Position numbers and translations under genes: made by a program
Notes under the pieces: model-generated
Database searches by the model: none
The model's input: the letters and a program-made list of their open reading frames with translations, nothing else
Told to the model about the DNA's origin: nothing
Shown: positions 14,698 through 15,059 of the stretch, one piece after another
Numbering within the stretch: position 1 is the first letter of the stretch
Layout: every line of letters starts with the position of its first letter
Source of the DNA: Candidatus Kapaibacterium sp.
GTDB lineage: Bacteria; Bacteroidota; Ignavibacteria; Kapaibacteriales; UBA2268
Reading direction: 5' to 3'
Assembly (NCBI GenBank): GCA_938038165.1
Contig: CALHRB010000045.1
Coordinates: 1-15,059 of the forward strand
Length of the DNA: 15,059 bases

Positions 14698-14940
14698 AGA
14701 CTTTTAAGACGGTATTTGCTTGACTATGAAGGATTGGTTGAAAACAGTCCAAAAAGTGTGAATAAAGCTTGTTATAATATTAATTTAATCAATGAAACAA
14801 TATACTTGATGTTAATTGATATAATCAACGATAGAAATAAACTGATTCATATCTATCAGGAAAATGAGTTTAAGAAAATTACAAGGAAATTCAAAAAATA
14901 TTCAGAAGTATTTTTGAAAATTTTGAAATTCTTAAGATGA
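14698..14940 (+). pseudogene. C-terminal part of the HEPN domain, downstream of an in-frame TAG
   Basis: These 80 codons continue the previous frame without shift: RLLRRYLLDYEGL, then SPKSVNKACYN, then DRNKLIHIY, where Arg (14833) and His (14848) form the R-x4-H motif of HEPN proteins, and a final helix. The order and spacing match the C-terminal two thirds of the HI0074-like nucleotidyltransferase-binding HEPN family. The family consensus across the break reads FEYTFELAWK-x-L, and here the W position is TAG. No ATG exists for independent translation before the RN-x-x-x-H region; TTG 14716 is the only easy candidate and has no ribosome site. I treat it as the tail of a broken fusion gene. The intact sequence on both sides suggests the break is recent. 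Confidence 0.75.
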
Positions 14941-14962
14941 AATTAACCAACAAAAATTAACT

Positions 14963-15059
14963 GTGAATAAAAGACCTAAAATATATGATTGCACAATAAT
15001 AGAGCTGCCAAGAATAGCCGACAGTCGTGGCAATATAACACCCGTTTATAACAACTTTC
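14963..15059 (+). CDS. Sugar 3,4-ketoisomerase, WxcM/FdtA-like cupin, 3' partial
   Basis: From GTG 14963 the frame is open to the right edge for 32 codons. The peptide contains YDCTIIELPRIADSRGNIT, which fits the start of the WxcM-like/FdtA/QdtA cupins, whose N-terminus carries an I-x-L-P-x-x-x-D-x-RGN pattern. These enzymes convert dTDP-4-keto-6-deoxyglucose to the 3-keto isomer on the way to Fuc3NAc or Qui3NAc sugars. The start is uncertain because the first codon is GTG without a clear ribosome site. Only the N-terminal strand region is visible, so the catalytic histidine and tyrosine cannot be checked. Confidence 0.68.
   Translation, partial: MNKRPKIYDCTIIELPRIADSRGNITPVYNNF

Overview
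The window is a densely packed, AT-rich, single-strand stretch of a bacterial surface-polysaccharide locus (O-antigen, capsule or exopolysaccharide type). Every gene I accept lies on the + strand. Gaps run from a few bases to about 80 bases, and several genes overlap by 20-26 bases, so the region reads as one long operon or a few coupled ones. Weak Shine-Dalgarno signals, Lys/Asn/Ile-rich proteins and the gene families suggest the Bacteroidota/Chlorobi/Ignavibacteria/Kapabacteria neighbourhood. That placement is an inference from style, not a proven taxonomy. I see no rRNA, tRNA, CRISPR array, insertion sequence or convincing terminator, and no stretch over 300 bases lacks a gene.

Layout. (1) Bases 1-4187: the 3' part of a giant glycosyltransferase gene with a coiled coil of more than 380 residues followed by three glycosyltransferase domains (one GT4-like, two GT2). 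(2) Bases 4269-4937: two tandem paralogous proteins of about 100 residues, probably beta-sandwich, that I cannot assign to a described function. (3) Bases 4945-10319: a cassette closely matching WbpA, WbpE, WbpB and WbpD, which converts UDP-GlcNAc to UDP-2,3-diacetamido-2,3-dideoxy-glucuronic acid. A full-length type I glutamine synthetase gene sits inside it, between wbpA and wbpE. (4) Bases 10322-11207: a small protein of unknown function overlapping an AbiEii-like nucleotidyltransferase, resembling a toxin-antitoxin pair. (5) Bases 11213-14241: a DPM1-like glycosyltransferase, a NodB polysaccharide deacetylase and a FemAB-like acyltransferase, a trio familiar from exosortase/PEP-CTERM-type exopolysaccharide loci. 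(6) Bases 14245-14940: an MNT-HEPN nucleotidyltransferase fusion split by one in-frame TAG. (7) Bases 14963-15059: the start of a WxcM/FdtA-like sugar 3,4-ketoisomerase, cut by the window edge.

How the parts fit. WbpA, WbpB, WbpE and WbpD would make an acidic diacetamido sugar nucleotide. The glycosyltransferases would place this and other sugars on a lipid-linked glycan. The deacetylase and FemAB-like protein may trim or decorate it, and the terminal ketoisomerase suggests a dTDP-deoxyamino-sugar branch beyond the window. The glutamine synthetase ties nitrogen assimilation to amino-sugar synthesis, or supplies glutamine to an amidotransferase that is not in view. The two nucleotidyltransferase modules do not belong to glycan synthesis by family. 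They bracket the glycosyltransferase-deacetylase-FemAB block and may be defence or addiction cargo. Both look damaged: one lacks an expected catalytic aspartate and the other carries a nonsense codon.
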